A stretch of DNA of 64,000 bases, from NCBI GenBank assembly GCA_029706075.1, contig JAINUG010000055.1, forward strand, positions 5,451,839 through 5,515,838. The letters run 5' to 3'. The notes under the pieces are model-generated. The model saw nothing but the letters and a program-made list of their open reading frames with translations, was not told the origin of the DNA and did no database searches. The position numbers and the translations under genes were made by a program. Below, one piece after another: positions 61,177 through 64,000 of this stretch. The DNA comes from Aldrovandia affinis. Lineage: Eukaryota; Chordata; Actinopteri; Notacanthiformes; Halosauridae. How positions within the stretch are numbered: position 1 is the first letter of the stretch; every line of letters starts with the position of its first letter.

Positions 61177-61245
61177 TTCTCACAGACGGGCAGATGGACG
61201 AGCAGGAAGTGAACGAGCCCCTGAACAAGGTCTCTCTACTCAAAG
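21489..61245 (+). CDS. slmap: slmap gene: span of the 15 exons inside the window
   Basis: Sarcolemma-associated protein: an FHA domain, long coiled coils and a C-terminal tail anchor. In the STRIPAK complex its FHA domain is known to bind phosphorylated MST1/2 kinases, bringing PP2A to them and damping Hippo signalling; membrane forms act in muscle membrane systems and at the centrosome. The exons total 1323 nt, one base short of the length the phases require. They cover the protein from mid-FHA to the acidic linker just before the second coiled-coil block. Missing are the first FHA exon(s) upstream and everything after KVSLLK. Identification rests on near-identity to the vertebrate SLMAP sequence as I know it. 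Confidence 0.95.
21637..22797. other. Intron A-B, proximal part
   Basis: AT-rich intronic DNA with small ctagctag runs (21910-21921, 22064-22075) and a G-rich patch at 22276-22291. No exon or intact element seen. Confidence 0.5.
22798..23152. mobile_element. Family 1 Tc1-derived MITE (355 bp)
   Basis: Almost only the two inverted ends remain: acactaccggtcaaaggttt at 22798 and aaacttttgaccggtagtgt ending at 23151, plus subterminal sequence shared with 8139-9103 (cagtgaataacctggaat). The transposase region is gone. It is an internal-deletion derivative that a related transposase could have moved. Confidence 0.9.
23153..23678. other. Intron A-B, no feature
   Basis: Mixed DNA; 23340-23480 contains acccggaaaaggtgag and an A/G-rich stretch, possibly an old transposon remnant, but no domain can be read confidently. 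Confidence 0.4.
23679..23764 (-). repeat. V-type SINE fragment (minus)
   Basis: acttggcagacgcgacttag, then ttacatacaatccattcgca and gaagaaattcaggctta, match the tail and central part of the V-type SINE. It runs directly into the next SINE fragment. Confidence 0.7.
23765..23945 (-). repeat. SINE with shared tail, second body type (minus)
   Basis: ttttaagcatttagcagaca, ttatccagagcgacttgcaa, gtttgcgcacgaggtcagtg and cgtacctgtaacactgggaa recur at 37248-37425 and 45500-45630. Confidence 0.85.
23946..24335. other. Intron A-B, no feature
   Basis: Begins with a short V-type SINE scrap (gctcaagggtacagtggcag) and is otherwise unrecognised. Confidence 0.4.
24336..24487 (-). repeat. tRNA-derived SINE, third head type (minus)
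   Basis: atttagcagatgcttttatc followed by tgggaattgaacccacaacc and ctctacctactgagccacac is the reverse complement of the element at 12629-12775. Confidence 0.88.
24488..25247. other. Intron A-B, distal part
   Basis: No exon or repeat recognised apart from A-rich runs near 25120-25145. Confidence 0.45.
25248..25285 (+). repeat. (GT)n microsatellite close to an acceptor
   Basis: Nearly perfect GT repeats end about 30 nt before the acceptor of exon B. Confidence 0.9.
25315..25386 (+). CDS. slmap: slmap exon B: end of FHA domain, apparent 1-base deletion
   Basis: 72 nt; acceptor tggttttcag, donor CAGA|gtaagt. It encodes [20 protein letters not shown], matching vertebrate SLMAP exactly. The last bases read R-D-A-Q instead of the conserved R-L-R-S-D: the Leu codon is one base short (about 25374-25376). 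With one more base the end would be phase 2 and join the next exon correctly. This is either an assembly error or a real frameshift in this haplotype. Confidence 0.9.
25387..25730. other. Intron B-C, proximal part
   Basis: Ordinary intronic DNA with no repeat or exon recognised. Confidence 0.45.
25731..25881 (+). repeat. (GA)n run and 30-bp tandem repeat
   Basis: A GA run (25732-25757) is followed by about three 30-bp units with gtttggggctgccctgtgag, near 25793, 25823 and 25853. The unit length divisible by three keeps frames open; they are not genes. Confidence 0.9.
25882..26625. other. Intron B-C, no feature
   Basis: Ends in a C/T-rich low-complexity stretch (26457-26495). No coding signal. 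Confidence 0.45.
26630..26694 (+). repeat. (TG/CG) microsatellite
   Basis: Imperfect gtgtgcgtgtgc repeat followed by a short ta run near 26705-26718. Confidence 0.9.
27038..27322 (+). repeat. SINE, head-truncated, body and tail present
   Basis: ggctctggccaggagtgcca, gcaattggctgtctgcccta and the 3' end agctaccaaattgggagaaa plus an A run match the copies at 44909 and 39311. The tRNA-like head is missing. Confidence 0.85.
27323..27687. other. Intron B-C, no feature
   Basis: Nothing recognised. Confidence 0.45.
27688..27905 (-). repeat. V-type SINE (minus)
   Basis: ggcatttagcagacactctt, ttactgaagcaatccaagta, gcaacctttgcgttacaagc and cattatgctgacattgtcgc mark a near-complete copy. Confidence 0.9.
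28083..28460 (+). repeat. SINE with long-arm (Leu/Ser-like) tRNA head
   Basis: Head gcggatagcgtagcggtcta, an unusually long variable-arm-like segment, and B box ggttcgaaacc. The body ggcatttggctgtccgaccc and tail ggctaccaaattgggagaaa are the same as in SINEs with a quite different head. Minus-strand relatives are at 7650 and 55175. Confidence 0.88.
28461..28938. other. Intron B-C, no feature
   Basis: Mixed DNA with a T run at 28858-28872. Confidence 0.4.
28939..29015 (+). repeat. (TG)n/(TCTG)n microsatellite
   Basis: gtgtgtgtctgtgtgtgtct repeated. Confidence 0.9.
29080..29628 (+). promoter_or_regulatory. CpG-rich candidate internal promoter and first exon
   Basis: Unlike its surroundings, this 550-bp segment is dense in CpG. 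It has two GC boxes (gggcgg at 29406 and 29414), an inverted CCAAT box (attgg at 29467), an ETS-like ggaagt near 29515, and ends in an excellent donor, CAG|gtaaga, at 29628. No long frame reaches the donor: the ATG at 29553 runs only 14 codons, so any exon here would be mostly untranslated. Mammalian slmap is known to make short isoforms lacking the FHA domain; this could be the start for such transcripts. The promoter role is inference. Confidence 0.5.
29629..30069. other. Intron between CpG-rich segment and minisatellite
   Basis: No feature apart from a C/T-rich run at 29989-30015. Confidence 0.4.
30070..32710 (+). repeat. 2.6-kb GT-rich minisatellite with higher-order structure
   Basis: Basic units of about 14-24 bp built on gtgtgtgcggttattagaga, with variants ggttaatagacaa, cagttattag and gaggttattagagatt. 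Roughly 100 bp at 30879-30978 recur almost unchanged exactly 180 bp downstream at 31059-31158, and the ggttaatagacaatgtgtgt variant recurs near 30142, 30383, 30778, 31171 and 31341. The top strand is almost free of C. Short open frames in it (for example near 31880) are artefacts. Confidence 0.97.
32711..33150. other. Intron B-C, no feature
   Basis: Unique-looking AT-rich DNA. Confidence 0.45.
33151..33377 (-). repeat. V-type SINE (minus), near full length
   Basis: gcatttagcagacgctctta, taccttgctcaagggtacaa, cacctgggaattctacctgc and cattacgctacactgccagc are all present in order. Confidence 0.92.
33688..33789 (+). repeat. Imperfect GT-rich microsatellite
   Basis: gcgtgcctgcgtgtgtgtgt and related repeats; the MITE below interrupts it and the GT-rich DNA resumes at 34159-34320. 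Confidence 0.85.
33790..34158. mobile_element. MITE-like element with 15-bp inverted ends
   Basis: cagacctaccaacct at 33790-33804 and aggttggcaggtctg at 34144-34158 are inverted copies with one mismatch. Both sides are followed by gcgtgt, a possible 6-bp target duplication, though the GT-rich setting makes this uncertain. The interior (369 bp total) has no transposase; terminal CAG...CTG is compatible with a hAT derivative. Confidence 0.7.
34320..34550. other. Intron B-C, no feature
   Basis: Nothing recognised. Confidence 0.4.
34551..34790 (-). repeat. Possible tRNA-derived SINE (minus)
   Basis: On the minus strand, gttaaggcactgttctgc and ggtatcgaatcc are spaced like A and B boxes, followed by a body without known relatives in the window. 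Confidence 0.4.
34791..35412. other. Intron B-C, distal part
   Basis: No feature; ends in the pyrimidine-rich acceptor tract of exon C. Confidence 0.45.
35413..35449 (+). CDS. slmap: slmap exon C: linker after FHA domain
   Basis: 37 nt; acceptor tttacttgcag, donor GATAAG|gtaaga. With the phase expected from conserved SLMAP it reads [12 protein letters not shown], close to the mammalian proline-containing linker. The first base completes an Asp codon begun in exon B, which works only if exon B had one more base. Too small to be found by length alone; conservation and splice sites support it. Confidence 0.9.
35450..36662. other. Intron C-D, proximal part with GC-rich patch
   Basis: A GT-rich tract lies at 35485-35575. 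About 36165-36370 is CpG-rich (accggcgcggggtcacgcc, gtgcgcgcggcggggccg) without a clear donor or exon. Confidence 0.45.
36663..37190. mobile_element. Foldback/MITE-like copies b and c
   Basis: The segment atgggtggggctac...aactcaccgatttgaacc...gtgaagagcaa (36664-36733) is repeated directly at 37092-37168, and parts appear inverted at about 37022-37052 (caatgattggttctaatcgg). The arrangement suggests nested or rearranged copies of the same small family as 5622 and 63388. No coding capacity. Confidence 0.55.
37248..37425 (-). repeat. SINE with shared tail, second body type (minus)
   Basis: ttttaagcatttagcagacg, gtgcattaatacatggtagg, gcagtaatacagcgataata and catacctgtaacactgggaa; closest to 23765-23945. 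Confidence 0.88.
37426..38262. other. Intron C-D, distal part
   Basis: About 37615-37800 resembles an old dispersed repeat (gccggggttcctcaaatctg). The last 40 nt form the acceptor tract ctctccctctctctgcag. Confidence 0.45.
38263..38325 (+). CDS. slmap: slmap exon D: start of first coiled coil
   Basis: 63 nt, phase 0 to 0; acceptor ctctctgcag, donor CTGCAG|gtatgg. Encodes [20 protein letters not shown] and Q, essentially identical to vertebrate SLMAP. The Met in SMYSQ (38284) is the first conserved in-frame Met downstream of the candidate internal promoter at 29080-29628 and could start a short FHA-less isoform. Confidence 0.96.
38510..39310 (-). mobile_element. Tc1/mariner (family 1), right end lost
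   Basis: The left inverted end acactaccggtcaaaagttt (38511) and subterminal sequence are present. Internal transposase sequence runs on the minus strand with stops (remnants near 38740-38840 and 39000-39060). Homology reaches tacctttgtaccatttc and stops; the opposite terminal inverted repeat is absent, having been replaced by another truncated Tc1 after 39714. Confidence 0.88.
39311..39697 (-). mobile_element. tRNA(Glu-like) SINE with 17-bp target duplication
   Basis: acctttgtaccatttct occurs at 39294-39310 and 39698-39714, exactly flanking the SINE. On the minus strand it runs from gcctcccgcgtggtccagtg, through B box ggttcaattcc and the gcggcgattggctgtccgcc body, to aattgggagaaaatggg and an A/T-rich 3' end. 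It is a complete copy and defines the family's full length, about 390 bp. Confidence 0.93.
39837..40859 (+). pseudogene. Tc1 transposase (DD34E) with only two in-frame stops
   Basis: A single reading frame runs from ATG 39837 ([20 protein letters not shown]) to TAA 40857. It has an HTH ([15 protein letters not shown]), a GRPAKMT linker motif, [11 protein letters not shown] (first Asp), QQDNDPKH (second Asp) and [13 protein letters not shown] (Glu, 34 residues later), then the normal C-terminus. It is interrupted only by TGA near 39978 and TAA at 40614-40616, with no frameshift. This is the best preserved transposase in the window. Confidence 0.93.
40928..41169 (-). mobile_element. CR1/L2-like LINE 3' end in a Tc1 element
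   Basis: On the minus strand it encodes the same C-terminal LINE region as 1380-1610 and ends in the same tail (seen here as ataagaacataagaatgctt and ggccgttcggcccatctagg). gacat at 40923-40927 and 41170-41174 is a 5-bp target duplication. Confidence 0.9.
41484..41582 (+). repeat. (TCTG)n(TG)n microsatellite near an acceptor
   Basis: About twelve TCTG units followed by about 24 TG units, ending roughly 90 nt before exon E. The six-frame open reading across it is an artefact. Confidence 0.95.
41673..41768 (+). CDS. slmap: slmap exon E: coiled coil
   Basis: 96 nt, phase 0 to 0; acceptor ggctctctcag, donor TGGCAG|gtacct. Encodes [20 protein letters not shown] then [12 protein letters not shown], a Leu/Gln-rich heptad segment nearly identical to mammalian SLMAP. 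Confidence 0.97.
41769..42118. other. Intron E-F (350 nt)
   Basis: C/T-rich intron (41790-41995). No further feature. Confidence 0.8.
42119..42190 (+). CDS. slmap: slmap exon F: coiled coil
   Basis: 72 nt, phase 0 to 0; acceptor catctcctgcag, donor TCAAAA|gtaagc. Encodes [20 protein letters not shown] then AYSK, a conserved SLMAP segment. Confidence 0.97.
42319..42459 (+). CDS. slmap: slmap exon G: coiled coil
   Basis: 141 nt, phase 0 to 0; acceptor gtcttttgcag, donor GTGGAG|gtgagc. Encodes [20 protein letters not shown], then [20 protein letters not shown] and RKLSEVE. The preceding intron is only 128 nt. High charge and a heptad pattern fit the long first coiled coil. Confidence 0.97.
42460..43704. 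other. Intron G-H
   Basis: Unique-looking DNA ending in a GT-rich stretch (43690-43701) just before the acceptor; no transposon recognised. Confidence 0.5.
43705..43842 (+). CDS. slmap: slmap exon H: coiled coil
   Basis: 138 nt, phase 0 to 0; acceptor gtgtgtgtcag (a weak, GT-rich tract), donor ATCAAG|gtgtgt. Encodes [40 protein letters not shown] and LTEKIK, strongly conserved. Confidence 0.96.
43843..44152 (+). repeat. Intron H-I made of a minisatellite
   Basis: About six imperfect units of roughly 45-54 bp containing gttgaggctgtgtgtttgta and ctgaaac fill the intron from donor to acceptor. Both-strand open frames here come from the repeat. Confidence 0.92.
44153..44321 (+). CDS. slmap: slmap exon I: coiled coil
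   Basis: 169 nt, phase 0 in, 1 out; acceptor gtgctgaaag (poor pyrimidine tract), donor CAAG|gtacga. Encodes [40 protein letters not shown] and [16 protein letters not shown], matching vertebrate SLMAP. Confidence 0.96.
44322..44688. other. Intron I-J
   Basis: No feature recognised. Confidence 0.6.
44689..44739 (+). CDS. slmap: slmap exon J: end of first coiled coil
   Basis: 51 nt, phase 1 to 1; acceptor ctttacag, donor TTTAG|gtgagt. With the carried G it encodes [17 protein letters not shown], equivalent to the mammalian segment after LTALQ. Alternative splicing in mammals is concentrated just after this point. Confidence 0.93.
44740..44908. other. Start of 11.6-kb intron J-K
   Basis: Intronic DNA preceding a SINE. 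Confidence 0.5.
44909..45202 (+). repeat. tRNA(Glu-like)-derived SINE
   Basis: cctcccgtgtggtctagtgg, gggagtgccaccggggcggc, gcaattggctgtccgcccca and taattggctaccaaatttac plus a T run. The B-box half of the head is deleted compared with 39311-39697. Confidence 0.87.
45203..45499. other. Intron J-K, no feature
   Basis: The phrase gtcacgatccttct near 45468 reappears inverted at 45670-45683 around the next SINE, so the SINE sits within a small inverted duplication. Confidence 0.45.
45500..45630 (-). repeat. SINE with shared tail, second body type (minus)
   Basis: ttttaagcatttggcagacg, cttatccagagcgacttaca and gcagtaatacagcgatagac. Confidence 0.85.
45631..47469. other. Intron J-K, no gene supported
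   Basis: Includes a short ggcctcttggcc repeat near 45945-46000, a T run at 46170-46187, and otherwise unrecognised sequence. Confidence 0.45.
47470..47695 (-). repeat. V-type SINE (minus)
   Basis: gcatttagctgacactctta, ttgctcaagggtacaatggc, cacctgggaattgaacctgc. Confidence 0.9.
47795..47985 (-). repeat. V-type SINE (minus), internally deleted
   Basis: tttttagcagacgctcttat, then taccttgctcaagggtacaa, gcaacctttgcattacaagc and cattatgctgacactgccgc. The segment between the ctgtataaatgg site and the ccttgctcaagg site is missing. A short repeat of its end (aaccattatgctaacactg) follows at 47988. Confidence 0.9.
47986..48978. other. Intron J-K, no gene supported
   Basis: 48428-48500 (gatgaaggcctttcggtcga) resembles the 3' part of an unidentified retroposon. 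Nothing else recognised. Confidence 0.4.
48979..50142 (+). mobile_element. Tc1/mariner (family 4), long inverted ends, defective
   Basis: The left arm gagcaccataattcattgga to tttgagggtattttcat (48983-49114) is mirrored on the right from atgaaaataccctcaaatta (50001) to tccaatgaattatggtgctc (about 50140), giving arms of about 130-140 bp. Inside are transposase pieces: an HTH near 49340-49430, [20 protein letters not shown] near 49540, and [15 protein letters not shown] at 49749 (first catalytic Asp). The rest of the catalytic domain is deleted. Confidence 0.92.
50149..51695 (-). mobile_element. Tc1/mariner (family 5), short inverted ends, near full length
   Basis: actgctcaaagaaattaagg at 50152 is mirrored by ccttaatttctttgagcagt ending near 51692, an inverted end of about 30 bp. 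The transposase is on the minus strand. It starts within 10 bp of the end of the family 4 element. Confidence 0.93.
50511..51403 (-). pseudogene. Tc1-like transposase, frameshifted
   Basis: Minus strand from about 51395: [23 protein letters not shown] segment [20 protein letters not shown], and a Gln/Arg-rich linker, with the frame lost near 51070. The catalytic part resumes at 50846 with [18 protein letters not shown] and [12 protein letters not shown] (second Asp). Just before the expected third catalytic residue the frame slips: DLNQLSTSG is read where a P-I-E-type motif would appear, a one-base loss near 50588. Confidence 0.88.
51888..52138 (+). repeat. Left long terminal repeat
   Basis: Carries an aataaa polyadenylation-type signal near 52040 (ggagaataaattggctgttg). 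It has an extra 22-bp segment near 51898 compared with the right copy. Confidence 0.8.
52303..53359 (+). pseudogene. Gag-like zinc knuckle followed by 36-bp proline-rich repeat
   Basis: A frame at 52303-52623 ends with [14 protein letters not shown], a perfect C-x2-C-x4-H-x4-C nucleic-acid-binding knuckle as in retroelement Gag. A different frame, open from 52529 to 53359, then encodes about fifteen copies of a 12-residue unit ([12 protein letters not shown] and variants), from 36-bp DNA repeats between about 52737 and 53100 with degenerate copies to 53290. The knuckle and repeat are in different frames, so either a frameshift separates them or two frames were used. No Gag capsid homology is recognisable. 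Confidence 0.65.
53616..53851 (+). repeat. Right long terminal repeat
   Basis: Similar to the left copy but for a handful of substitutions and small indels; ends ccaccttgctaca. Homology to the left repeat begins at the gagccattgcc phrase; the true 5' boundary may lie further left, near tgtcaggtgttcctg at 53504. Confidence 0.8.
54058..54700 (+). pseudogene. Family 1 Tc1 transposase, N-terminal part and fragments
   Basis: ATG at 54058 gives [20 protein letters not shown], then [23 protein letters not shown] and a SGRPKATT linker. A stop at 54346, further stops, a SINE scrap and a large deletion follow. A later piece shows [22 protein letters not shown] sequence (54550-54600) with the first catalytic Asp. 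Confidence 0.85.
54455..54520 (+). repeat. SINE tail scrap inside the Tc1 element
   Basis: catcttgtaagttgctctgg, then ataagagcgtctgctaaatg and aaaatgtaaatgta. It interrupts transposase homology (aaaaagaggctt... / ...aggcttgcctgggc), with aggctt-type duplicated flanks. Confidence 0.85.
54850..55160 (-). mobile_element. Old CR1/L2-like LINE 3' fragment (minus)
   Basis: gaacagaccatttggtcatc, ctgttccacgcattgacaac and cctttaactcatttctacct parallel the LINE fragment at 40928-41169 but are more diverged. Matching sequence appears to resume after the SINE at 55579-55680 (aaacctcaatcaaatccccc). Confidence 0.7.
55175..55578 (-). repeat. SINE with long-arm tRNA-like head (minus)
   Basis: From ttttctcccaatttggttgc through gacagccaaatgccagcccg to ggtttcgaacca and the head end cgttaaaccgctacactctc. 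It is inserted in the old LINE fragment. Confidence 0.87.
55681..56385. other. End of intron J-K
   Basis: No feature recognised before the acceptor cccccaaacag. Confidence 0.5.
56386..56445 (+). CDS. slmap: slmap candidate exon K
   Basis: 60 nt, phase 1 to 1; acceptor caccccccaaacag, donor GACG|gtaaga. With the carried G it encodes [20 protein letters not shown]. The phase matches exons J and L, and the helical, charged sequence fits a coiled-coil protein. I do not recognise it in the mammalian protein, so it may be a fish-specific or alternatively used exon. Confidence 0.75.
56446..57667. other. Intron K-L with CA microsatellite
   Basis: An imperfect CA/TACA tract (56605-56745) is followed by unique-looking DNA and, near 57570-57650, a GTTATG-like low-complexity stretch. 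Confidence 0.7.
57668..57742 (+). CDS. slmap: slmap candidate exon L
   Basis: 75 nt, phase 1 to 1; acceptor tgccattttag, donor AAAG|gtaagg. With the carried G it encodes [20 protein letters not shown] then PERLK. Good splice signals and matching phase; the Ser/Asn/Glu-rich content fits the variable linker region where SLMAP isoforms differ. No mammalian counterpart recognised. Confidence 0.75.
57743..58084. other. Intron L-M, no feature
   Basis: Nothing recognised. Confidence 0.5.
58085..58310. repeat. Old dispersed repeat
   Basis: atttttattgttcccctagg and ggcaatttgtttccagcaag resemble a common fish interspersed repeat, followed by an A-rich stretch. Family not identified. Confidence 0.45.
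58357..58715 (+). repeat. SINE with a further tRNA-like head
   Basis: Head gggccaaacggtacaggcac with B box ggttcaagccc, then the body gattggctgtctccccccc and tail ggccgccaaattaggagaaa common to this SINE group. The head matches neither of the other two head types. Confidence 0.8.
58760..58819 (+). CDS. slmap: slmap exon M
   Basis: 60 nt, phase 1 to 1; acceptor tttctttcaacag, donor AAAAG|gtttgc (weak). With the carried G it encodes [20 protein letters not shown]. Aligned with the mammalian segment just before KENQ it keeps K-L-I, the His, Val, Glu, K-L and K-E at the same spacing and the same length, so it is the likely counterpart. Confidence 0.72.
58820..59464. other. Intron M-N, proximal part
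   Basis: Includes a short tctgtctgtctg run near 59132. A minus-strand open frame overlaps here and is discussed under rejected items. Confidence 0.5.
59465..59615 (+). repeat. (TC)-rich low-complexity tract
   Basis: tctctctcacactctctctt and long ctctctctc runs with a C run at 59569-59578. Confidence 0.9.
59616..59896. other. Intron M-N, middle
   Basis: No feature recognised. Confidence 0.45.
59897..60009 (+). repeat. (TG)n microsatellite
   Basis: Long gtgtgtgt with scattered tccg interruptions at 59941-59967. Confidence 0.96.
60010..60631. other. Intron M-N, distal part
   Basis: 60228-60440 has a Pro-rich frame without a known domain; no feature supported. Ends in the acceptor tract tctgtctcccctcag. 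Confidence 0.5.
60632..60712 (+). CDS. slmap: slmap exon N: acidic/Ser-rich linker
   Basis: 81 nt, phase 1 to 1; acceptor gtctcccctcag, donor TCAG|gtaaaa. Encodes [20 protein letters not shown] then KSSDDTS, a clear match to the mammalian linker around SDTLSPSK, a Ser-Pro-containing likely phosphorylation region between the two coiled-coil blocks. Confidence 0.95.
61095..61174 (+). repeat. (TC)n tract serving as polypyrimidine tract
   Basis: About 80 nt of ttctctctct repeats end 11 nt before the acceptor AG at 61184-61185 of exon O. Confidence 0.95.
61186..61245 (+). CDS. slmap: slmap exon O: linker into second coiled coil
   Basis: 60 nt, phase 1 to 1; acceptor gcttctcacag, donor AAAG|gtaacg. 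With the carried G it encodes [20 protein letters not shown], matching the mammalian segment before the second coiled coil. It is the last slmap exon seen; no following exon is recognisable before 64000. Confidence 0.95.
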
Positions 61246-61683
61246 GTAACGTGTTTGTGTCCTTCGTTCTTCGTTTTGGACGTGTCTGTTGATTTCCCCC
61301 GTCCGCTGGGTTTTTTCTCGAGCCTGCTGTGCTTTTGTGAACGAGAGCAGAGGGGGACGGAGCGGTGAGGATGTGTTCTGCTCCCTGTGCTGGGTGTTGA
61401 GAAACATGAAGGGGTTGGAGGGAAGGGGGCAGGGGGCAGGGGGTGACAGATGCAGGAAGAGTGGAACTTTCCCGGCGAGCATTGTGAAGGCAGGGGTGTT
61501 GGCGACCAAGCGGAGAGTTCTGCCGTGACTATATATGGCGCTGTGCACAGACGAGCTTCTGGGATGTGCAGGAATTAAAGAGGAATCTCGTGGATAACGT
61601 GCAGGCTTGGTGCACTGTGTCACTGCCGCTGCCGCTGCATTCCGGCACGGCGACCTCGCTCACACCCCTGCGCGCCTGCGTGT
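61246..61683. other. Start of the last intron
   Basis: Includes a short gggggcaggg repeat near 61423-61443. No exon seen. Confidence 0.5.
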
Positions 61684-61715
61684 GTCTCTGTCTGTCTGTC
61701 TGTCTGTCTGTGTGT

Positions 61716-61762
<47 letters not shown>

Positions 61763-61792
61763 GGTCTCTGTGTGTTTTGTGTGTGTGTGTGT

Positions 61793-61860
<68 letters not shown>
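61684..61860 (+). repeat. Compound (TCTG)(TG)(TC) microsatellite
   Basis: tctgtctgtctgtctgtctg, then tg repeats and a long ctctctct run. Confidence 0.96.
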
Positions 61861-61861
<1 letters not shown>

Positions 61862-63086
61862 CGACAACCGAACAACCTGTATTTTTTTTTTTTTATGTAA
61901 TAAGTTGTTTTATTAACCATTTGTGTGTCAGTATAAGTGTCGGGTTGTTTTTGTGAAAGAAGGCCTCCATTTAAAGTGAGTCAGGCGTTTAAATGAGTTC
62001 TGCTTTGAAATAAAGACATGAGCACAACGGTGTGCGCTGACGTCGCTCTGCGCTGAAAGAGCCAAGAAAGCAGCTGCTGCTCGGATGAAAAGCCGTCGCC
62101 GGCGGGTGGAGGAGCCAGTGAGTCGGACGGACGGGGGACACAATTTGTGTAATAAACGCTCGGTCGTATCTACGAAAACACTTCACGCACAGCAAGTCAC
62201 GGCACGCACAGGTTCGCACTCGTTAAGGAGTGGTGGCGGTGAACGGCATGAATGTGGGCACTGGAGCTGGGGGAATAGCCAGTCTCCGCTAGTCCCTGGG
62301 GAGTGGCAGGGCGTGGTGTGTGCCGTTGCCACAGCGGTCGCCGAGGGCATGTCCAATCCAGCTCTTCTGTCCTGTCACAATTGGTGCCACTTTGAGCTCT
62401 CCCTCCAATGTTGCCAGATGCTTGGAATTCCCTCTTACCCTCCATACATTCTTCTTCATACATTTCCCTCCTCGCTGCTCCAGACATTTTTCAAAAATTC
62501 CCCCTACATTTGGGGGTTAAAAAAAACCCCAAACTCCTCCAGTTTGGCAACCCTGCTCCCGTCCTCCACACTCCACACATTGTATGAATTAGGGCAGAAT
62601 CAGGCCCCGCCCGGCTCGCACACTTTATCAGGCCGAAATACCTCCAGCCCCCATGGGACTGCGGGACTCCGGCGCCCTACTTGCGATGCTCCACATCTCC
62701 CAGCGAGCTCATTCCAGCCTCACCAATTGGCCGCGCCCTTGTCCTTGTCGCCGTGCAGAACGGCCAGTGGGCGGGGTCTCAGCTGCGCCAGGACTTGCTG
62801 ACGCGAGCCGGGACCTCCTGACTTGGCAGGGTTGCTGTCACTGGACACGGGGGCTCTTGGGTGTCCCCACGGATAATGTTCCAGGGTGCGGGGGCTTCAA
62901 CCGGTGCCATCAGCCCTTTTCCCTCCCACCTGTCAGCCCTGTCGGCCATCCCGGCTCCTGTCGCCCCCCGGGCGGATGGGGCGGGGGGCAGTGATTGAGG
63001 AGGACGGGACGGACAGTGGTGGCGGGAGCCCGCCGATGTCGAGGTGGCTCGAGGCTCCGTGAAGTTAAGCACAGCGCCCCTGGCTT
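61861..63086. other. Intron, no gene supported
   Basis: 62400-62560 is C/T-rich, and a C/G-rich segment lies at 62750-63060. The frame 62085-62801 has no recognisable domain. Confidence 0.45.
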
Positions 63087-63300
63087 GGCGGCAGTGTAGA
63101 GTAATGGTTAGGGAGCTGGGCTTGTAACTCAGAGGTTGCAGGTTCAATTCCCAGGTGGAGCACTGCTGTTGTACCCTTGGGCACCAGAATTGCTTCAGTG
63201 AAATATCCAGCTGTATAAATGGATTGTATGTAAAGAAATGTAAACTGTGTAAGTCGCTCTGGATAAGAGCGTCTGATAAATGCCTAAAATGCACAAATGT
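63087..63300 (+). repeat. V-type SINE (plus)
   Basis: ggcggcagtgtagagtaatg, ggttgcaggttcaattccca, tgtataaatggattgtatgt and gtcgctctggataagagcgt; near full length with a short deletion after gttgtaccctt. Confidence 0.93.
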
Positions 63301-63387
63301 CTGGCCTCGCTCAGAGCCGGGCCGTCGCTGTGGCCTGAGGCTAACGGTGCTGCGTCGATTCACCTTCCCAGCAGTGACGGGACAATG

Positions 63388-63472
63388 AGGCGTCACGACG
63401 GCACAAATAGGCGGAGCTACAACGAGCTGTCAATCACTGGTTTGGCATGTTGTAGCTCCACCCATTGTGGAC
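63388..63472 (+). mobile_element. Short foldback element, copy d
   Basis: ggcggagctac at 63410-63420 faces gtagctccaccc at 63452-63463, with gcgtcacgacggcac on the outer left. It is the shortest member of the family at 5622 and 36663 and may be an internal-deletion form. Confidence 0.6.
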
Positions 63473-63951
63473 TTCCCAGGTCCAACCTGCAGTGGTCTGG
63501 GACGCTGTGGTAATCCATTAAAAACGTTTCCTTTACCCCCCAAGCTTCAGAGCATCGGCATGTTTTATTTAAGTCCTCCGTTTATTTTCAGATCGACAGG
63601 AGTGCTGGACGACTGTGAAGTCCTTGTTTGGGTCGGTGCTTTGTTTGCGTTGCTGTGATGTCATGTCTGATGTGTGAGTGGTTGGCACTCTCTCCGGGCC
63701 CCTGCCAAAGGCCTGCTCTGTGCGCTGAGCTCATCCCTTTTCCTGCTGGCTGATGCTGCCGCCAGGGCCCTCCGTTAATCCTGCGCTCGGGAGCAGGGGC
63801 GGAAGTGGGGCTCAGCGGCCCCCGTTGTCTGTCACCAAACGGCCCGACAACACGGAGGCCGTGACAGCCTGGGCCTCAGCAGTGCGTTTCACTGCTCGAC
63901 ACCGTGGCCCTCAGAGGCACCGGCCTTATACTCTTAACACATGCAGTTGGT

Positions 63952-63988
<37 letters not shown>

Positions 63989-64000
63989 TACTTCAGTCTC
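63473..64000. other. End of window, intron
   Basis: No feature except a (TC)(AC) microsatellite at 63949-63988. Confidence 0.5.

Noticed and set aside
62085..62801. 238-residue open frame
   Set aside because: Pro/Ser/Leu-rich composition from C/T-rich DNA, no domain, several overlapping frames also open, and it lies in an slmap intron.

Overview
The window is nuclear DNA of a ray-finned fish, most likely a teleost. The signs are a vertebrate-type split gene with GT-AG introns, dense dinucleotide microsatellites, tRNA-derived SINEs with the fish-typical tail motif, many Tc1/mariner copies in several families, and CR1/L2-like and L1/Tx1-like LINE fragments. Nothing looks bacterial, viral or organellar.

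The one host gene I can support is slmap (sarcolemma-associated protein), on the + strand. Fifteen exons lie between 21489 and 61245. They run from the second half of the FHA domain (21489) through the first coiled-coil region to the acidic/serine-rich linker (61245). The start of the FHA domain lies before the first recognised exon, and the distal coiled coil and C-terminal membrane anchor lie beyond the window. Exon phases agree across the set except for one apparent missing base in the second exon (25315-25386). SLMAP is the FHA-containing adaptor of the STRIPAK phosphatase/kinase complex and is also a tail-anchored membrane protein of muscle and the centrosome.

Layout. 1-21488: upstream DNA (5' flank or intron 1), dominated by repeats. 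It holds a 45-bp minisatellite broken by a LINE and a Harbinger-like element, a Tc1 copy (8139-9103), a DD36-spaced Tc1 copy (12909-14101), and an L1 nested in another Tc1 (14299-19343). 21489-35449: three exons separated by introns that contain a GC-box/CCAAT CpG-rich segment ending in a strong splice donor (29080-29628, a candidate internal promoter) and a 2.6-kb minisatellite (30070-32710). 35450-44739: the densest exons, with one cluster of broken Tc1s, a SINE and a LINE (38510-41319). 44740-56385: an 11.6-kb intron filled by a Tc1/Tc1/Tc1 run, the third split by an LTR element whose gag-like part carries a zinc knuckle and a proline-rich 36-bp repeat. 56386-61245: five small phase-1 exons. 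61246-64000: intron.

No CRISPR array, rRNA gene or genuine tRNA gene was found. Nearly all open reading frames outside the slmap exons and the transposon remnants are by-products of tandem repeats.
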